From Streptomyces sp. NBC_01707 (GTDB taxonomy: Bacteria; Actinomycetota; Actinomycetes; Streptomycetales; Streptomycetaceae), in contig NZ_CP109190.1 in NCBI RefSeq assembly GCF_041438805.1, positions 1,302,001 through 1,366,000 on the forward strand: a DNA stretch of 64,000 nucleotides, given 5' to 3'. The position numbers and the translations under genes were made by a program. The notes under the pieces are model-generated. The model was not told the origin of the DNA and ran no database searches. It saw only the letters and a list, made by a program, of their open reading frames with translations. Positions 61,013 to 64,000 of this stretch are shown here, piece after piece (within the stretch, counting starts at the first letter, position 1; each line of letters begins with the position of its first letter).

Positions 61013-62724
61013 GGCCTGCGCCAGCTCCGTCCGTCTCGTGCGAGCATCTCGTTGGCTTCTTCGGGACCCCAACTGCCCGACGTGTACGGCGCGGGCTTGC
61101 CGTGCGCTTCCCAGTACCCCTCGATCGGGTCGAGAATCTTCCAGGACTCCTCCACCTCCTGGTGACGGGGGAAGAGGTTGGCGTCGCCCAGCAGCACGTC
61201 CAGGATGAGGCGTTCGTACGCCTCCGGGCTGGACTCCGTGAAGGACTCGCCGTAGGCGAAGTCCATCGTGACGTCCCGAATCTCCATCGACGTACCCGGT
61301 ACCTTCGATCCGAAGCGCACCGTCATGCCCTCGTCCGGCTGGACACGGATGACGATCGCGTTCGCACCGAGTTCCTCGGTGGCGGTCGAGTCGAAGGGCG
61401 AGTGGGGCGCGCGCTGGAAGACCACCGCGATCTCGGTGACGCGGCGGCCGAGGCGCTTTCCGGTGCGCAGGTAGAAGGGCACGCCCGCCCAGCGTCGGTT
61501 GTCGACCTCCAGCTTGACGGCCGCGTAGGTGTCGGTCGTCGACCTGGGGTCGATGCCGTCCTCCTGCAGATAGCCGCGCACCATCTCGCCACCCTGCCAG
61601 CTCGCCGCATACTGCCCGCGCACGGTGTGCTCGCCCAGGTTCTCCGGCAGCTTCACCGCCTTGAGGACCTTCAGCTTCTCGGTGAGCAGCGATTCGGCGT
61701 CGAAGGCGGCCGGCTCCTCCATGGCGGTCAACGCCATCAGCTGGAGGAGGTGGTTCTGGATGACGTCACGGGCCGAGCCGATGCCGTCGTAGTAACCGGC
61801 TCGGCCGCCGATCCCGATGTCCTCGGCCATCGTGATCTGCACATGGTCGACGTAACTGCGGTTCCAGATCGGCTCGTACATCTGGTTGGTGAAGCGCAGC
61901 GCCAGGATGTTCTGGACCGTCTCCTTGCCGAGGTAGTGGTCGATACGGAACACCTGGTCCGGGTCGAACACCTCGTGCACGATCGCGTTCAGTTCGCGCG
62001 CACTGGCCAGGTCGCTGCCGAACGGCTTCTCGATGACCGCACGTCGCCAGGAACCTTCCGGCGCGTCCGCGAGACCGTGCTTCTTCAGCTGCTGGACGAC
62101 CTTCGGGAAGAACTTCGGCGGTACCGAGAGGTAGAACGCGTAGTTGCCACTGGTGCCCCGAGAGGCATCCAACTCATCAACGGCAGAGCGGAGTTGTTTG
62201 AACGCCTGGTCGTCGTCGAAGTCGCCCGATATGAACCGCATGCCCTCGGCCAGCTGCTGCCAGACCTCCTCGCGGAACTCCGTGCGGGCGTGCTCGCGCA
62301 CCGAGTCGTGCACCACCTGCGCGAAGTCCTGGTCCTCCCACTCGCGCCGGGCGAACCCGAGGAGCGAGAAGCCCGGCGGGAGCAGACCCCGATTCGCGAG
62401 GTCGTAGACGGCAGGCATCAGCTTCTTGCGGGAGAGGTCGCCGGTGACGCCGAAGATGACAAGGCCCGAGGGGCCCGCGACACGGGGGAGGCGCCGATCC
62501 CGTGGGTCACGGAGCGGGTTGTTCCAGTCGAGGGCCGGGGCGGCAGTGCTCCCGGCGCCCATCACGTCGCCGAGTACCGCCGCCGCGCCGCCGCCCCACT
62601 CCCGGGCGACGTCACCCGATCCGGCGGTCACGCCGCCCGGTTCCACGGCCGCGTCACCAGATCCGCCCGCCGCGGCGGGCGCGACCTGCGCGGCTCCACC
62701 GGGAGGCGTCTCGCGCTCACTCAT
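61009..62724 (-). CDS. zwf: Glucose-6-phosphate dehydrogenase with Ala/Gly-rich N-terminal extension
   Basis: 571 aa; the catalytic part is normal (about 505 aa). It oxidises glucose 6-phosphate to 6-phosphogluconolactone, making NADPH. The coenzyme loop is [20 protein letters not shown] (about 90-109). The active site is [14 protein letters not shown], with base His and substrate Lys. The first ~65 residues are Ala/Gly/Pro-rich and probably disordered. An ATG at codon 55 ([16 protein letters not shown]) would give the standard length. The ATG at 62724 overlaps the tal stop (4 bp), which supports the long start. Confidence 0.94.
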   Translation of the reverse strand: MSERETPPGGAAQVAPAAAGGSGDAAVEPGGVTAGSGDVAREWGGGAAAVLGDVMGAGSTAAPALDWNNPLRDPRDRRLPRVAGPSGLVIFGVTGDLSRKKLMPAVYDLANRGLLPPGFSLLGFARREWEDQDFAQVVHDSVREHARTEFREEVWQQLAEGMRFISGDFDDDQAFKQLRSAVDELDASRGTSGNYAFYLSVPPKFFPKVVQQLKKHGLADAPEGSWRRAVIEKPFGSDLASARELNAIVHEVFDPDQVFRIDHYLGKETVQNILALRFTNQMYEPIWNRSYVDHVQITMAEDIGIGGRAGYYDGIGSARDVIQNHLLQLMALTAMEEPAAFDAESLLTEKLKVLKAVKLPENLGEHTVRGQYAASWQGGEMVRGYLQEDGIDPRSTTDTYAAVKLEVDNRRWAGVPFYLRTGKRLGRRVTEIAVVFQRAPHSPFDSTATEELGANAIVIRVQPDEGMTVRFGSKVPGTSMEIRDVTMDFAYGESFTESSPEAYERLILDVLLGDANLFPRHQEVEESWKILDPIEGYWEAHGKPAPYTSGSWGPEEANEMLARDGRSWRRP

Positions 62725-63848
62725 TCCCCCTCAACTCCCTTGCCGTTCAGCGACGTCGCGACCACACCCAGCAGGTCTTCCCAGGCCGCCTCGAACTTCG
62801 ACACTCCCTCGTCCTCCAATTGCTTCACGACCTCGTCGTACGAGATCCCGAGCCGCTCGACGGCCGCAAGATCGGAGCGGGCCTGGGCGTAGCCGCCGGT
62901 CACCGAGTCGCCGTGGATGTCACCGTGTTCGGCGGTGGCGTCGAGGGTCGCCTCCGGCATGGTGTTGACCGTGCCGGGCGCGACCAGTTCGTCGACGTAC
63001 AGGGTGTCCTTGTACGCGGCGTCCTTGACCCCCGTCGAGGCCCACAGAGGACGCTGCTTGTTGGCGTTCGCGGTGGCGAGCGCGGTCCAGCGGTCGGCGA
63101 CGAAGACGCCCTCGTACGCCTCGTATGCGAGACGGGCGTTGGCGAGCGCGGCCCTGCCCTTGAGTGCGAGCGCCTCGTCGGTGCCGACCTTCGCAAGGCG
63201 CTTGTCGATCTCGCTGTCGACGCGGGAGACGAAGAACGAGGCGACGGAGTGGACCGTGGCCAGGTCGATGCCCGCCGCCAGCGCCTTCTCCAGGCCCGCC
63301 AGGTACGCGTCCATGACCTCGCGGTAGCGCTCCAGCGAGAAGATCAGCGTGACGTTGACGCTGATACCGAGGCCGATGACCTCGGTGATCGCCGGGAGGC
63401 CGGCCTTCGTCGCCGGGATCTTGATCATCACGTTCGGACGGTCGACCAGCCATTCGAGCTGCTTGGCCTCGGCGACGGTCGCCGCGGTGTCGTGCGCGAG
63501 GCGCGGGTCGACCTCGATGGAGACCCGGCCGTCACGGCCGCGGGTCGCCTCGTACACGGGCCGCAGGATGTCGGCAGCGGAGCGGACGTCGGCGGTGGTC
63601 ATCATGCGGACGGCCTCGTCGACCGTGACGCCGCGAAGGGCGAGGTCGGCCAGCTGCTCCTCGTACCCCTCGCCGGAGCCGATGGCGGCCTGGAATATGG
63701 AAGGGTTGGTGGTGACGCCCACCACGTGCTTCCGCTCGATGAGTTCGGCGAGGTTGCCGGATGCGATCCGCTTGCGGGACAGATCGTCCAGCCAGATGGA
63801 AACGCCCTCCCGGGCGAGGGACTTGAGGGGTTCAGCGGTCTTGCTCAC
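62721..63848 (-). CDS. tal: Transaldolase
   Basis: 375 aa, GTG at 63848. It transfers a dihydroxyacetone unit between sedoheptulose 7-phosphate and glyceraldehyde 3-phosphate. The Schiff-base Lys lies in [33 protein letters not shown] is the conserved N-terminal motif with catalytic Thr/Asn, and [14 protein letters not shown] and [11 protein letters not shown] are typical of the actinobacterial/cyanobacterial subfamily. It begins 28 bp after the transketolase stop and overlaps zwf. Confidence 0.95.
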   Translation of the reverse strand: MSKTAEPLKSLAREGVSIWLDDLSRKRIASGNLAELIERKHVVGVTTNPSIFQAAIGSGEGYEEQLADLALRGVTVDEAVRMMTTADVRSAADILRPVYEATRGRDGRVSIEVDPRLAHDTAATVAEAKQLEWLVDRPNVMIKIPATKAGLPAITEVIGLGISVNVTLIFSLERYREVMDAYLAGLEKALAAGIDLATVHSVASFFVSRVDSEIDKRLAKVGTDEALALKGRAALANARLAYEAYEGVFVADRWTALATANANKQRPLWASTGVKDAAYKDTLYVDELVAPGTVNTMPEATLDATAEHGDIHGDSVTGGYAQARSDLAAVERLGISYDEVVKQLEDEGVSKFEAAWEDLLGVVATSLNGKGVEGE

Positions 63849-63876
63849 AGTGACTCTTCTCTTTCTGGCGGCCTGA

Positions 63877-64000
63877 TCAACCACGCGCGGCGGCGAGAGA
63901 TTCCCGCGCGGCGGAGGCGACGTTCTCGGCGGTGAAGCCGTACTCGGCGAACAGGGTCTTGGCGTCGGCGGAGGCGCCGAAGTGCTCCAGGGAAACGATG
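63877..64000 (-). CDS. tkt: Transketolase, C-terminal end (partial)
   Basis: The last 41 codons are in the window. The minus frame reads [20 protein letters not shown] then [23 protein letters not shown] sequence to a TGA at 63877. This is the typical transketolase C-terminus (hydrophobic [21 protein letters not shown]). The gene continues beyond position 64000. It is the upstream member of the tkt-tal-zwf-opcA-pgi-gnd operon seen here; the promoter is outside the window. Confidence 0.9.
   Translation of the reverse strand, partial: IVSLEHFGASADAKTLFAEYGFTAENVASAARESLAAARG

Noticed and set aside
1..64000. CRISPR arrays, tRNA and rRNA genes
   Set aside because: No regularly spaced repeats, cloverleaf-like segments or rRNA-like stretches were found on reading; a covariance-model scan could not be run.

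Overview
The window is high-GC actinobacterial DNA, almost certainly a Streptomyces chromosome. Coding regions show strong GC bias at third codon positions. GTG and TTG starts are frequent, and many neighbouring genes overlap by an ATGA. The gene families fit too: conservon proteins, a SpoIIE-type phosphatase with PAS and GAF domains, an LCP protein, an LAETG cell-wall protein and secreted GH16 and GH18 enzymes with ricin-type lectin domains. No rRNA, tRNA or CRISPR array was recognised.

Layout. 1-6.9 kb: secreted polysaccharide hydrolases (GH16 and GH18, sharing a nearly identical 360-bp CBM13 segment), then a MarR regulator, a DHA2 drug exporter and a PPOX-fold oxidoreductase. 7-13.8 kb: an enoyl-CoA hydratase-family protein, the PAS-GAF-PP2C-ATPase regulator, the LAETG protein, two acetyltransferases and a DUF6397-like protein. 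13.9-22.9 kb: conservon-type signalling genes in two separate blocks, D-B at 13.9-15.1 kb and MHYT-A-B-C at 18.4-22.9 kb, with an LCP transferase, a GNAT enzyme and a decayed tatA-like fragment between them. 23-35.5 kb: a methyltransferase, an MpaB/DUF2236 oxygenase, a MOSC protein, a fatty-acid desaturase, an SNF2 helicase with a SWIM protein, and an APC permease coupled to an acetamidase/formamidase. 35.5-39.3 kb: a PGRP-type amidase, a GAF/SARP-like regulator, a MITE-like element and an aldehyde dehydrogenase.

39.5-43.5 kb (minus strand) is the most interesting stretch. It is a compact operon of a cobalamin-binding radical SAM protein of the RiPP-maturation type, a DUF5825-like protein and an MFS exporter. 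A 41-codon ORF lies 12 bp upstream of the radical SAM gene and is a candidate precursor peptide.

43.5-52.5 kb is an accessory stretch full of gene remnants: an integrase C-terminus, an aldehyde dehydrogenase start fused to an IS481 transposase tail, an ISAzo13-like N-terminus, a frameshifted small gene, an IS630 tail and a piece of a SpoIIE phosphatase. Intact genes between them include an IclR regulator and a GMC oxidoreductase, a VOC protein, a DUF3291 protein and a metallophosphoesterase.

52.5-56.9 kb: a 5'-nucleotidase, then a redox-stress-like group (pirin, AhpD-like protein, WrbA) with several palindromic sites, closed by a very strong bidirectional hairpin terminator. 56.9-64 kb (minus strand): a pentose-phosphate/glycolysis operon tkt-tal-zwf-opcA-pgi-gnd-histidine phosphatase, mostly translationally coupled, which would supply NADPH and pentose phosphates. 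Streptomyces often carry two such clusters; this one resembles the version that includes pgi and a short-form gnd.
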